From Megascapheus bottae (taxonomy: Eukaryota; Chordata; Mammalia; Rodentia; Geomyidae): a DNA stretch of 64,000 nucleotides. The first letter of the stretch is position 1. Every line of letters begins with the position of its first letter. A model generated the notes under the pieces. It worked only from the letters and a program-made list of their open reading frames with translations. It ran no database searches and was not told the DNA's origin. Both the position numbers and the translations under genes were made by a program. Below are positions 33,338 to 45,065 of the stretch, piece after piece. The stretch is taken from positions 269,001-333,000 of the forward strand of contig JANJXV010000017.1 of the NCBI GenBank assembly GCA_024803745.1, written 5' to 3'.

Positions 33338-33930
33338 ACTTTCCCTATGATCTAGCCATACCACTTTTGAGCATCTACCCTGAGCATCATAACCCAGGAT
33401 ATGATAAGAACACCGGCACATCCATGTTCACTGCTGCACTATTCACAATAGCCAAGCGATGGAAACAACCCAGATGCCATATTACAGATGAATGGATACA
33501 AAAAAAATGTGGTATATGTATACAATGAAATTCTGCATAGCCAACAGAGACAAGATAAAATCATGTCATTCACTGGAAGTGGATGAAATTAGAGCAAATC
33601 ATGTTGAGTGAGATAAATCAAGACTAAAGGAACAAATGGCACATGATCTCCTTGATATGTGGATATTAGATCCAAACAGTACAAGCATGATGACTCAATA
33701 TTTGGGTACCCAATGTTATGGATATGGTCTTGGAGATACAGACATAACTACATAGATAGATTAATATGTATCTATGACATACAAACCCTCAGCTTAATTT
33801 TAATTATGTTCCAAAATCTATGTGTCATTAATTGCATATAGAGATTCCTTTCTTGAATATTTGTTTGTTAAACATGTCATTTGAAATATGATGTAAAATC
33901 AGTGTTAATAAAACCTTAAAAACAATAAAC

Positions 33931-34202
33931 AACTTCTGCACAACCAAAGAAACCATCAAAGTAAAAGGAGAAAATATTTGCCAGTTATTTATCCACGAGG
34001 GGATTAATATAAAAAATGCAATGCATTCTAATAATTAATGCACTAAAATGAAATCAGTACAATTAATAAATGGCAAACTAACTGAATAGACAGTATGTGC
34101 AAGTGATCAACAAATAAATGAAGAAATATGTAACATCCTTAGCCATAAAGGAAATGCAAATCAAAACTACATTGAGATTTTGTTTAATTCCAGTCAGAAT
34201 GG

Positions 34203-34235
<33 letters not shown>

Positions 34236-34920
34236 GCCAGTCCTGGGCTTGAGCTCAGTGCCTGAGCACTGTCCTTGAACTATCTCAAGGCTAGAGCTCT
34301 ACCACTTGAGCCTCAGCACCACTTCCAGCTTTTTTCCATGTATGTGGTACCATGGAATAGAACCTGGATCCTTGTGCATGCTAGGCAAGCACTCTACCAC
34401 TAGGCCAAACTCCTGGCCCAGAATGGTTAGCTTTAAGGAAATAAGAAACAAGAAATAATAGCCATGAATAAAAGAAGAAACTCCATACATTGTTGATGGG
34501 AATAGTTTTCCACTATGAAAAAGAGAATTGAAGTTCTTCAACAAATTAAAAATAGAACTTTCATATAATCCAGCTATATTACTCCTCATTCTATATCCCA
34601 AAGAATCCAAGTCCCCTTCCCATAAATATATTTCTATACTCATGTTTTTTTGTGGACACTATTCACAGTAGCCAAATATGGAAAAAGACATGGTGCTGAT
34701 CAATGGATGAATAAACAAAATGTGTTCCCAGTAGATTTCTGCTCAGTTGCTGCAGAAGAATAAACTTATACCATTGCAGGAAAATTGAATTACAGATTAG
34801 CATGCTAAGTAAAGCAAGCTGGTTTCTCAAAGATCAATATTATATGCTTTCTTTCTCATATCATATATATGTATATATTCATGTGTGGAATGCCATAGAT
34901 AACTCTACTGTTCTATCTAA
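33931..34920 (+). mobile_element. Second decayed LINE-1 3' fragment
   Basis: Begins again at ORF2 text equivalent to about 32440 (AACTTCTGCACAACCAAAG), so it is a separate copy head-to-tail with the previous one. It is interrupted by a SINE at 34211. Confidence 0.7.
34211..34418 (-). mobile_element. IDL-Geo-type SINE inside LINE-1 with target duplication
   Basis: Flanks CAGAATGGCTAGCTTT (34195-34210) and CAGAATGGTTAGCTTT (34419-34434) match at 15 of 16 positions. Confidence 0.92.
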
Positions 34921-34986
34921 TTGATTCATTGCTAATGAATTTTTTTACTCTAGGTTTTGTGTTGTATGTGTGTTGTGTATATAAGT

Positions 34987-35152
34987 GCTGCTCCTGGGGC
35001 TTGAACTCAGGGCACTGACCCTAACTTTCTTACTGAAGGCTCTACCACTTGAGCCACAGTTCCACTTCTGGATTTTTGATTGTTAATTGGAAATAAGAGC
35101 CCCACTGACTTTCCTACCCTGATTGGCTACAAGCTGTAATCCTCAGATCTCA
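34987..35152 (-). mobile_element. B1-headed SINE, 5' truncated
   Basis: The right monomer and linker are clear; the head is cut after AGATCTCA. Confidence 0.75.
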
Positions 35153-35263
35153 ACTGGGCTCTGACTCTGGATTTCCTTTTTCTTTTTGTTCTTTTATCTT
35201 TTCTTATTGTTATTTTGAAGATGATGTAAAGAAGGGTTAGGATCACTTAGCCATATAAGAAGT

Positions 35264-35269
35264 ATATTT

Positions 35270-35311
<42 letters not shown>

Positions 35312-35318
35312 TTTCTTT
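35264..35318. repeat. (TTTC)n microsatellite
   Basis: About 12 units. It follows AT-rich text (35195-35262) that may be a LINE-1 3' end. Confidence 0.88.
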
Positions 35319-36100
35319 TCTATTTTTGGTTTCTGTGAAACCAAAGAAGTCCTTATCTACTTAAAGGTTTCTTCTTGTTCTATCATATTATATTCCACAT
35401 GTTTGACACATTTGAAGTTAACTTTGAGAAAAATAATGGTTAGAAATTAGTCTTTATGTTCGCATAACTAGATGATTTTTTTGTAAACACCATAGAATGA
35501 CTATCCTTCACTTGAAATGCTGTTAAAAATATTTATTTCATTTATACTTTAAAAATGACACAGATAAATTAATATATCTAATATTTTCTCAAATCTTTAA
35601 CACATAGATGTATATCTTCTTGATTAATTTAGTTTTTCACATTTTAGTGTTGACAGTGCTGATATCTCCCTTTTAAGTGGGATTTCATTTTTTGTATATA
35701 TATAGATAGATAGATAGATATACATATACATATATAAAACAAATACTATTTATGCTTTTATTCATAATCATATTTTACTAGTTATTTTATCCTTTGATTT
35801 TTCAAATATTTTATCAATTACATCAAATAGTATCACTATTAATATAGTAGGGTTTGTTTTATTTTGTATGGTGTGGGGCTTGTACTGTAGGTCTGGGTGC
35901 TGTCCCTGGGCTCATCAGTGACTCAGCATTGATCCTCTGACTAAGCCAGAAAATAGAAGCCACTCAGAATAATCCAGGAGGCTTTTTTTCCCCAAAAAAA
36001 GAAGCTAGCAGAAAAGACATGATTGGAGATGTGGTGTGAGTATTTGAGTTCAAACCTTAATATCACAAAAAAGAATAAAGGAAAGAAAGAAAGAAAAACA
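35319..36100. other. No gene seen
   Basis: AT-rich with a short GATA/TATACA tract at 35695-35740. Traces of a SINE right monomer near 35870-35930. Confidence 0.4.
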
Positions 36101-36107
36101 AACATTC

Positions 36108-36310
36108 TGGCTAGGAGTTTGGCCAGTGGCAGAGTACTTGCCTACCATGCACAAAAACCTGGGTTTGATTCCTTGCTACCATATACATAGAAAGTGGTGC
36201 AGTGGCTCAAGTGGTAGAGCTCGACCCTTGAGAAAGTCCAAGGACAATGCTCAGATCCTAAGTTCAAGCCCTGGGGCTGGCAAAAAAAAGAAAGAAAGAG
36301 AAAAAAAAAG
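36108..36310 (+). mobile_element. IDL-Geo-type dimeric SINE
   Basis: A junction deletion shortens the start of the right monomer. The tail is AAAG-rich to 36355. Confidence 0.85.
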
Positions 36311-36523
36311 ATAAAAGAAAGAAAGAAGCAAGCAAGCAAGAAAGAAAGAAAACAGAGAGAATAAAAAGGTAAAAAAAAATTTCCAACATTCTACCCTATG
36401 ACTTAATGAAAACTGTTTTACATAAACCTATACAGACATGTATAGAAATGATTATATACACACATACTGTCTATGTTATCTACCCTTAAGAATCAAAGAC
36501 AAAAATGTAAAACAGAAAAATTA

Positions 36524-36567
36524 TACATATATATATGTATATATATATGTATATATATGTATATATA
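36524..36567. repeat. (TATATG)n AT-rich repeat
   Basis: Alternating TA with TG steps. Confidence 0.75.
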
Positions 36568-36719
36568 ACTCATATAACAAATTAATTCTTTATAAAAATT
36601 AAAGACTTCAAAATCTTAAATTGATGAACAAATATGATCTCTAATCATTTTAAAGCTCTACTGCTTCAAGTTTATTCCTCCCAAACAGATGGAAATACAT
36701 GGTAATAAAGCCTTTATTA

Positions 36720-36932
36720 GCCGGGCACAGTGGCTCACACGTGTAATCCTGGCTGCTCAGAAGGCTGAGATCTCAGGATCTTAGTTCAAAGACAGCCTGA
36801 CTCTTATCTCCAATTAATCACCAGAAAACCATAGTGGCACTGTGGCGCAAGGGGTAGGGCTGTACTTTTAAGTTGAAGAGCTCAGGGACACCGACCAGGC
36901 CCAGAATTCAAGCATCACAACCAACCAAAAAA
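36720..36932 (+). mobile_element. B1-headed dimeric SINE
   Basis: GCCGGGCACAGTGGCTCACA head, very like 7SL/B1, with the right monomer following. Confidence 0.87.
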
Positions 36933-37036
36933 CAGTTTCATTTCCAGATACTTATTGTCCTATTTTAAAATATGTGTTTATAAAATTATTATTATAAAAG
37001 ATTGAGTATTATTTAATGAATTATCAAGGCACTTTT

Positions 37037-37233
37037 TTTTTTTTTTTTGCCAGTCCTGGGCTTGAGCTCAGGGCCTGAGCACTGTCCTTGGACTTTCTCA
37101 AGGCTATATCTCTACCCCTTGAGCCTCAGCACCACTTCCGGCTTTTTTCTATGTATGTGGTACCAAGGAATAGAACCCGGGTCTTCATGCATGCTAGGCA
37201 AGCACTTTAACCACTAGGCCAAACTCCCGGCCC
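37037..37233 (-). mobile_element. IDL-Geo-type SINE with target duplication
   Basis: Perfect 16 bp repeat TTATCAAGGCACTTTT at 37021-37036 and 37234-37249. Near consensus. Confidence 0.94.
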
Positions 37234-37429
37234 TTATCAAGGCACTTTTATATACTATCTATGAAGGACATTTAATAGAATCCAATATTATCTTTTAATA
37301 CATTATAAGAAGTCAAGCTGAATTTCAGTGGGCCATGCTATAGCTATTTAGGATGGTAGAATCCAGAATATTGCAGTGCAAAGGCAGCCTGGGCAAAAAT
37401 AATCCTCAAGACCCCATTTCAGACTAAAG

Positions 37430-37587
37430 GTATAATTCATACCCATGTTTTTATATCTGACAGGGTATAAGCTTGCATACAATAGAGATAACTACATATT
37501 TATATTTATAGCAGCAGTATTCACAATATATACACTAAAGAATGAGAGTCCATCAACTGTTTAGTGAATAAAGTAAAGGTGATATAT

Positions 37588-37636
<49 letters not shown>

Positions 37637-37740
37637 GGGATGCTAATCCACCATAAAAAAGAGTAAAATCATGTTGCACACATAAAAATTAATGGAAGTA
37701 GAGACCATAATGTTAAGTAAAAGAAAATATCGCATGTTTT
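37430..37740 (+). mobile_element. Decayed LINE-1 3' fragment with CA repeat
   Basis: Contains CAGTATTCACAATATA and the ATGGGATGCTAATCCACCAT region typical of late ORF2, split by a CA microsatellite. Confidence 0.55.
37588..37634. repeat. (CA)n microsatellite
   Basis: About 23 uninterrupted CA units inside the LINE-1 remnant. Confidence 0.92.
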
Positions 37741-37832
37741 CTTTCATATGCCAAATCTAAGTTGTTTCTGAAGGAGATTGTTTAGGGGTAGAAAACAACA
37801 GGAGGGAAAAGGGTGTTAAAAGAGATGGAGGA

Positions 37833-38030
37833 AAGGCCGGGAGTTTTGCCTAGTGGTTAAAGTGCTTGCCTAGCATGCATGAAGACCCAGGTTTGATTCC
37901 TTGGTACCACATACAGAAAAAAGCCGGAAGTGGTGCTGAGGCTCAAGTGGTAGAGCTCTAGCCTTGAGAATGTCCAAGGACAGTGCTCAGGCCCTGGGCT
38001 CAAGCACAGGACTGGCAAAAAAAAAAAAAA
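37833..38030 (+). mobile_element. IDL-Geo-type SINE with target duplication
   Basis: AGAGATGGAGGA occurs at 37821-37832 and 38031-38042. Near-consensus dimer with A tail. Confidence 0.93.
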
Positions 38031-38042
38031 AGAGATGGAGGA

Positions 38043-38908
38043 GAGAACAATGAATATTAGTAAATAATTCATACATCTTTTTGAAAATAGAACAAATAAA
38101 ATCTACTCAAAATTGCTATAAACATAAAGGGAACATAAAAATATTAGAGGGAATGAATTTCATCATACTACGCTCTATTGTATGGAAATATCACAATGAA
38201 ACCTTTCTTAAAATTTGCAAATGCAAATAAAAAGAGAAAACTATGAATAAGACATTATGGATAAAAATCAAATTTAAAAATGTTAACCAGGAGGAATTTC
38301 AATTAAGTAAAATTAATTAATATGAATGTTTTAATTATGTAAAAAGATATATGTAATGATTGTTATGTATTGATTTTACCATTTCTTTAAATATTTAGTG
38401 TTATCATTACTGAATACAATGAAACTTGATAACTCCCAAGAAAAAAATGACAGTTTTACTGTACCATCCCATTTATATTTATAGGAGAAAGCACTGTTGC
38501 CAGTATACTTTATCTAGGAAATATAACAGTATGTTTTTTTTACTATTCCTTTATATAACTCTATACAAAATGAATTGTAGCAACTACTTATATGAAAGAG
38601 GATGGTTTGTATCACAGGTTTAGAAAACTGTTGTAATTTCTTTCATGTTTTTCTTTCTGAATTTGAGCAATGTAACCAACTTTTTTGTTTTTGTTGAGGG
38701 TTTTCAAATGGTGAAGAATAAGATACATAAGAGGGTAAATCCATTTCCTCTCTTAGAATCACATGTAAGACACTTATTTCATTTCTGTCTATAAACATTT
38801 GATTGGAGAAGGCATATCATGAAATAATTTATCTTTATTCTTGTCCCCACAACAAACAATAGAAAAACATAACTATTGGATAATAGAAACATAAAGTAGT
38901 ATTTACTG
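38043..38908. other. No gene seen
   Basis: Very AT-rich unique DNA without a recognisable element. Confidence 0.4.
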
Positions 38909-39142
38909 TTTTGGGTGTATGCGTTACTACTCAGGCTTGAACTTGGGGTTTGGGCTCTGTCCTTTAACTTTATCATTTAAAACTGGAACTTAACTACCTG
39001 AGCCACAGTTCTACTTCTGACTTTTTGGTGGCTAACTGGAGATCAGAATCTCATGGACAATTATTCTTTGGTGGGCTTTGAACCTGTATCTTCACATCTC
39101 AGCCTCCTGAGTAGTGAGGTTTACAGGATTGAGCACTGGCCT
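38909..39142 (-). mobile_element. B1-headed dimeric SINE, diverged
   Basis: Minus strand; both halves recognisable. Confidence 0.78.
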
Positions 39143-39355
39143 CCAACAGTATTTACTTTTAAATTTCCTATGTAGTAACATTTAACTAAAAATATTAATA
39201 ATTTCCAAATATGTGATTAAATTTTGAAAAAAAAAATCCAGGTTCATCCATGAAGAAAGTCTCAACTTGGGTATGGTGGGCCACACCTGAAATCTTGGCA
39301 TCAAAGCAAGCCTTGATTTCTCTTCCCTTATTAAAATTAGTTTGCAAGATCATGA

Positions 39356-39405
39356 TTTTTTTTTTTTTATAAGCACTGTGCACTGACCGATTGCGCCACT
39401 GGAGC
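39356..39405 (-). pseudogene. 5' half of tRNA-Ile(UAU) with poly(A), retrocopy
   Basis: On the minus strand 39405-39369 reads GCTCCAGTGGCGCAATCGGT and continues to CTTATA, matching the 5' end of mammalian tRNA-Ile(UAU) through the anticodon TAT, with a few changes in the D arm. It then turns directly into 13 A residues (T on plus, 39356-39368). It stands directly behind the A-rich tail of a minus-strand SINE (39466-39650). Recognition is from memory of the tRNA family. Confidence 0.75.
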
Positions 39406-39465
39406 CCTGGTTTTTGTTGTTGTTGTTGTTTGTTTTGTTTTGTTTTCTGTTTTTGTTTGTTTTTG

Positions 39466-39650
39466 TTTTGCCAGTCCTGGGGCTTGAACTCAGGGCCTGA
39501 GCACTGTCCTTGGGCTTTCTCAAGGCTACAACTCTACTGCTTGAGCCACAATACCACATTCAGCTTTTTCTATGTATGTGGTATGGAGGAATAAGACCCG
39601 GGTCTTTGTGCATGCTAGGCACTCTACCAGTAGGCCAAACTCCCAGCCCA
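39466..39650 (-). mobile_element. IDL-Geo-type SINE, tail fused to a tRNA half
   Basis: Complete dimer; its tail on the minus strand is AAAC/AAC-rich (39474-39411) and is followed by the tRNA-Ile half. No clean direct repeat flanks either part. Confidence 0.88.
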
Positions 39651-39660
39651 GTCATGTTTT

Positions 39661-40400
39661 ATGATCAATAGGAAAAAGTTGAAAGCAGTAAAAAGAAAGG
39701 TTGGCTATTTAGAACAACAAACACTTGAAAGAATTTTTAATCAAACTAATCCATTTTTGTTTAAAAGAATAATGATCATATATAACAATTCATATCAAAT
39801 CTATTGTGCTGTACCCCAATATAGCCATTCTGGGTTTGTTTAATTTTATATTAATTTTAAGAACTATCTTTTAGATATCTGTAAAACTATAGCTTGAAAT
39901 GAATTTATAGAACAAATTTTCAAAAAGAAATTAACTAAAATTTAAGTTAATACTTAGAAATAAAGTATCTCAGTTTATATCTTCATTTATCATTAGTAAT
40001 TCCTCCATTTTACTGATAATTTTCTTAGGAGAAAATGCTTTCTAGGGTTCTTACTGTAATAGCATTGAGTTTAAATTTACATCTTATTAGTACTGAAGAA
40101 AAAAAGGGAAAATTCTTCCCCAGGCCTCTCAGATTGTATTCCACTTTCATTAGCTGAGATAATTACTCTGTTCATCACTAGTAAATCCATACCTAGAGCA
40201 ACAGAATATTCATGGATCTGGAAGTGGCAAACCAACAGCCTGACAACCACAAAGCAACAGGTAAAGAGATAGCTTTGTTGAGTTGCTGAATAAGCCAAAC
40301 CTGGGATTCCAACTTCCTACTTCCCTGTTACATGAACTTAAAGGACACTTAAAGTGTAATATTTTCTTTCTTTCCTTCAGTTACGGTGTGAAAACAATAT
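39661..40400. other. No gene seen
   Basis: AT-rich unique DNA; open frames unrecognised. Confidence 0.4.
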
Positions 40401-40406
40401 ACATAT

Positions 40407-40427
40407 CCCCCCCCCACCCCACCCCCC
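40407..40427. repeat. C-rich low-complexity tract
   Basis: Runs of C interrupted by A, at the tail of the next minus-strand SINE. Confidence 0.8.
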
Positions 40428-40677
40428 GTGGGTCATGGGGCTTAAACTCTGTTTAGGCGCTGTCCCAGAGCTCTTCAGCTCAAGACTACTGCCCTACCCC
40501 TGGGCCTGGGCGTTGTCCCTGAGCTCTTCATCTCAATGCTACCACCTTACCCTTGAGCCAAGCCCCACTTCCTATTTTCTAGAGGTTAATTGAAGAGTTT
40601 CAGGTCCTTTGGTGCCCGAGCTGGCTTTGAACCTTGATCCTCAAACGATTACAGGTGTGAGCTACTGTGCCTGGCTT
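40428..40677 (-). mobile_element. B1-headed SINE with internal duplication
   Basis: The part of the right monomer around GAGCTCTTCAGCTCAAG is present twice in tandem (about 40455-40502 and 40508-40554), so the copy is longer than its relatives. Confidence 0.82.
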
Positions 40678-40710
40678 GTGAAACAATTTTGAAAGTTTTG
40701 AGTAAGCTTG

Positions 40711-40926
40711 CAAGTGTGGCTTATGCCTGTAATCCTAGCTACTTAGGAGACTGAATTCTGAGGACTACAGTTTGAACACAGCCCACTCAAGAATGTCCAT
40801 GAAACTCTTCTTTCTAATTAACCAGAAACAAACAAACAAAAATCAGAAATGAAGATGTGGCTCAAGGTTAGAACACTAACCTTGAGCTTAGGGACAACAT
40901 ACAGGCCTTGATTTTAAGTCACACAC
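40711..40926 (+). mobile_element. B1-headed dimeric SINE
   Basis: GGCTTATGCCTGTAATCCTA head with right monomer; the AAAC insertion lies in the linker. Confidence 0.83.
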
Positions 40927-42030
40927 ACATTATAAGATCTTAATTCTCTCTTATACAATAAATACAAAGAAAGTGATAAGATTGTCCATAAATTCACAGA
41001 ATGCCTTTAAGGAACTTAAAACATTGACACAAGTTCCCAGCCATGAGAGGACTCAGAGGTCTGTCTGATAGTCTCAGCTGGATGATTGAAACATGAGAAA
41101 TGGCAGCAACAAGCAATTGATGTAGGCCTGTCATCCAAGACAAGGTAGGGCAAACAAAACATCCCACGTGCTACCATCTGAATGCTTATGTGTGATACAA
41201 ACACTGAAACCAACCCTTGAAGGTCTTTTGCCAGGTGAGTATTTATGAATAAGATAATATGTACTTATTACTTATGTAATAAGATAATAAGATAATAAAA
41301 GTCTGAATGAGCTTGCTGATCCTTTTACCAAGCAGAAAACTGAGAAGTTTCCATCTACGAAGAACTGGCCCTTCACAAGATGTCATATTTAAGGTATCTC
41401 ACTTGTCTTAACTTGTCCCAACTTTTAAAACTGAAAGAAATCAGTGTCTTTTTTTTTTTTATTAGCCACACAGCCTAAGAAAAACATTTTCTTGAAGTCT
41501 GAACTGAATAAGACACCAAGGTAAGGATGGTTCAGGGTTGAGAGGTTGAAGACAGACATTTTCTAAATGATTTTAACGCTTATACAAATGGGGAATAATC
41601 TGGAATTACAATTGGACCACAATTAAAAGACAGTGGAGTGGTAGATGAAAAACCTGAATGGCAAATGAGAGAATGTCCAGAAAGATAGAGTTTTACTAAT
41701 GTCATAGGAAGTTCAGTGATTCTGTTGATAGTCACTGAGCAAACTGGAAGTTTATAAAGCAAAGACTAAGCTTATATCATTGACTAGAACACATGTGATC
41801 ACAGACAATAACCATACCAGTCATGTAAGAATTATCATTCTCCTTTTACCATCCTCTCTCCCAGCTGCTTTGGTTGCTTTGACCTTGCAATGAGCAAGAA
41901 AACAGATCAGCAGGACGAGAGGAGGGATGAAGATGACAGAGGGAAAAACAGTAGAAAGGAGAAGGCTCCTTCCTCCATTTCCTCCTCCTCCTTCTTTTTC
42001 TCTGTCTTCCCCATCCTTTACCATCACCTC
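40927..42030. other. No gene seen
   Basis: Unique intergenic DNA, including a short ATAAGATAAT repeat near 41250-41300 and a purine/pyrimidine-rich end. Confidence 0.4.
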
Positions 42031-42046
42031 TTGTCCTCCTCTTTCT

Positions 42047-42242
42047 TTTTTTTTTCTTTTTTTTGCCAGTCCTGGGCTTGAGCTCAGGGCCTGTCCTTGG
42101 ACTTTCTCAAGGCTATATCTCTACCACTTGAGCCTCAGCACCACTTCCAGCATTTTTGTATGTATGTGGTACCAAGGAATCGAACCCGGGTCTTCGTGCA
42201 TGCTAGGCAAGCACTTTAACCACTAGGCCAAACTCTTGGCCC
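42047..42242 (-). mobile_element. IDL-Geo-type SINE with target duplication
   Basis: Flanks TTGTCCTCCTCTTTCT (42031-42046) and TTGTTCTCCTCTTTCT (42243-42258) match at 15 of 16 positions. It lacks about 9 bp in the right monomer (GAGCACT). Confidence 0.92.
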
Positions 42243-42258
42243 TTGTTCTCCTCTTTCT

Positions 42259-42837
42259 CATTCCTTTTTTCATCTTCCTCCTTCTCCTCTGTTCATTTGT
42301 TTACATTGTTTTTCTGAGACAAAATCTTGGATGCTGTCTGGGTTGGCCTCAAATTTCTCTCTCTCTCTCTGCCTCCAGAGTTAGGAAGGGATAATTTTTT
42401 AATTAGCTCCAAATCATGTCCAAATCTATAATCATTTCATGAGACTGGAAATACTGAATTACAACTTATATTAAGTTTGATTACTTTTTTCCATTTTAAA
42501 TGCCTAGAAGCCATTTATCAATCTATCTCTCCTGTTATCTATATATCATATATCAAGCATAAGAGTCATTAAGAATAACATGAAACTAATTGCCTACATT
42601 TTCATCCAGGGGTTGTGATAGAAATTGCCACATTAAATATATTTTAATAAAAGACCAGTAGATTTTAATATTACTATCTAATACATACATTCATATGTAT
42701 ATAAGCATGCATATATATACATTTGTACATTCAAATATATTCATATATATATGTTGTCCATATAGATGTATATGAATGTACATTTTTATGCTCATATACA
42801 TTTGAATGTTAATTAGATAGTACATTTATATGGATAT
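42259..42837. other. No gene seen
   Basis: AT-rich with TATATG/CATATA stretches at 42660-42830. Confidence 0.4.
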
Positions 42838-43051
42838 GTCAGTCCTGGGTTTTGAACTCAGGAACTGAGCACTGTCCCTGAGCTTTTATGTTCAAGGCTA
42901 GTGTTCTACCAATTGAGACACAAAAACATTTTTGTTCACTGGAGTACAGTCTCACAGGCTTTTTTCTTAAGCTAGTTTTGAACCAAGATCCTCAGATCTC
43001 AGGCTCCTGAGTAGCCAGGATTACAAACTTGAGTTATTGGTGCCTGGCTAT
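42838..43051 (-). mobile_element. B1-headed dimeric SINE
   Basis: Both halves recognisable, moderately diverged. Confidence 0.82.
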
Positions 43052-44017
43052 ATTTTTATGTCATATTTTGTTGGCATTCTATGTTTGCACCTGAAATATC
43101 CTAATTGATAACATTGATTTTCTCATGGATTTTGTTTAATAAAGTAAAAATCTTATCACAGTCCATGCTGTTGTCATTTTTTAGTTTTGAAGAGCTTATA
43201 ATTGACAGATGGTACTTAATATAGCTTTTTCCCCCTCACCTATTGTGAAGAGACCTTTGCCAAGATCTTACAATATGAAAATTTTTACTATTTCCTAAAG
43301 GGCAAAAATGAATCACTTTTTTTTGGATTAAAAGCAAGTTCAAGATGGGCCAGAAATACATCGACATGGTCTACTTGCCAGAGTGCTGACATTCAAAGAA
43401 ACATACACAGTTTTGGAAAATATTTCTGGCTTATCAGGATACAATGTGAAGCTACTAATACAGTAAAATTGGAGTCAAGGTACACAGATCTTTTTATCTA
43501 ATAAAAAGAAAATATAAACTATTTAAAAAATAAAGATTCACAATGTAAGTCTGTTATTCTTTTATTGCTATCTAAACATTGTTAAATACTTTATAATTCA
43601 TCATACAGTAGTTGGAGGAAGTGACAGTTTAGTATAAAATGAACGATCATAACTCAGTTTATCCTTAAATGAATTTAAATGATATTTTAGCCACACTTTT
43701 CTGGAAATTTGCTTAGAAACACAAATCATCTTGATATTTGACATTTAATACTTCTCTCCTTGTGATCTCTATTTGTTTAACTAATATGAGATTGTCTCCT
43801 CGATGTGTGTATGCATTATAATCAGAGAGTACCTATGATAGATATAATACAGAGTATCTAAGATAGATATATGGCATGACACAGATATATTATGTCTAAA
43901 TTATTATATCCATCCCTGCATCCTTACCATACCAGATGTACAGTAAAACAAGTAAGCAATGCTTATAAAAATATACTTTTTAGAAATTATTTCCACTAAC
44001 CAAGTAAGTCCTCAGTG
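43052..44017. other. No gene seen
   Basis: AT-rich unique DNA without recognisable features. Confidence 0.4.
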
Positions 44018-44028
44018 AAAACAACTGG

Positions 44029-44246
44029 TCTAGGCCTGAAGCGTGGCCTACTGGTAGAGCACTTGCCTAGCATGCATGAGCCCTGGATTCAATTCCTTGG
44101 TACCACATACACAGAAAATGTTAGAAGTGGCCCTGTGGCTCAAGTGGTAGAGTGCTAGCCTTCAGCAAAAAGTGTCCAATAGCAGTGTCCAGGCCCTGAG
44201 TTCAAGCCCCAAGGGTTGCAAAAACAAACAAACAAACAAACAAACA
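44029..44246 (+). mobile_element. IDL-Geo-type SINE with target duplication
   Basis: AAAACAACTGG at 44018-44028 and 44247-44257 flanks it; the tail is (AAAC)n. Confidence 0.9.
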
Positions 44247-44528
44247 AAAACAACTGGCATTTGGAGTAAATCATGAGATTTTTTTTTTCCCTTGAAATAT
44301 TGCTAAAAGATCCAGTGTCTCTTCCTCTTTCATCCATTATTCTCTTTTAATTAATCTTCACTGTTGTTGCAATGTTCAAATGTTACATTTGAAGTAGAAG
44401 CTAGAATTTAAGAACCCTAATTGATCCAGTGCAACGTTCAACTGATAATAGTACTAACAATAATATGGATGGTAGTTCTAATATTGTTTCTTCCTGAAAA
44501 TTAGTGAAGGTTCCATGCCTAGAATTGT

Positions 44529-45048
44529 TTTTTTTTGCATTATTTTATTGTAATTAGTAAAAGGGTTACATGATATTTGCCAGATAGAAGGTGCATTAAT
44601 TCACATATATTGATACCCTTTCACATGTCTTGGTACCCATTTCCCTCCCCCACACACCCCCCACCCGTCTTGGTTTTCCCCCCTTCCCTATCAAATTTCA
44701 AATAACCAAATACAAATAAAATTCAATATATCAGATAACAAAGTGAGATACTATAACAATATGAGATAACCAAGGGACAGCAAAGGAGATGAGAGACAAC
44801 ATAGTACATTAAGGACAACAATCATTCATTATATGGCTTTTGTTTCAATATCCTGGAGGTCCTTTCAATTAGCTTCATACTATATGGCCTATGTATCAAG
44901 ATTTTGCTCTATTGCAGATCTCTGCTAGTAGAGCCCAAGGTTTCTACTGATTATGACGAATGAGGGAAACCATTGAGCCTAAGTTCCTTTGAGTCTGGCT
45001 TAATTCACTTAATATGATTTTTTCTAAGTCTTTCCATTTCCTAACAAA
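44529..45048 (-). mobile_element. 5'-truncated LINE-1 with target duplication
   Basis: Nearly identical to 5399-5900, that is, the L1 3' UTR and last ORF2 bases on the minus strand. Perfect 17 bp direct repeat TCCATGCCTAGAATTGT at 44512-44528 and 45049-45065. The poly(A) appears as T's at 44529-44536, interrupted before the body. Confidence 0.93.
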
Positions 45049-45065
45049 TCCATGCCTAGAATTGT

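Larger units (their letters stand above)
32203..33930 (+). mobile_element. LINE-1 3' part, interrupted by two SINEs
   Basis: Decayed ORF2 C-terminus: at 32679-32891 the frame reads [17 protein letters not shown] then [16 protein letters not shown]. After the two SINEs it resumes at about 33338 with the remaining ORF2 end and 3' UTR. Several stops and an AAAAT-repeat insertion at 32660. Confidence 0.82.

Noticed and set aside
42836..43051. SINE-derived tRNA-like A and B boxes taken as tRNA genes
   Set aside because: The GGTAGAGC and TTCGATTCC boxes recur in all SINE copies here and none folds into a full cloverleaf with an acceptor stem.
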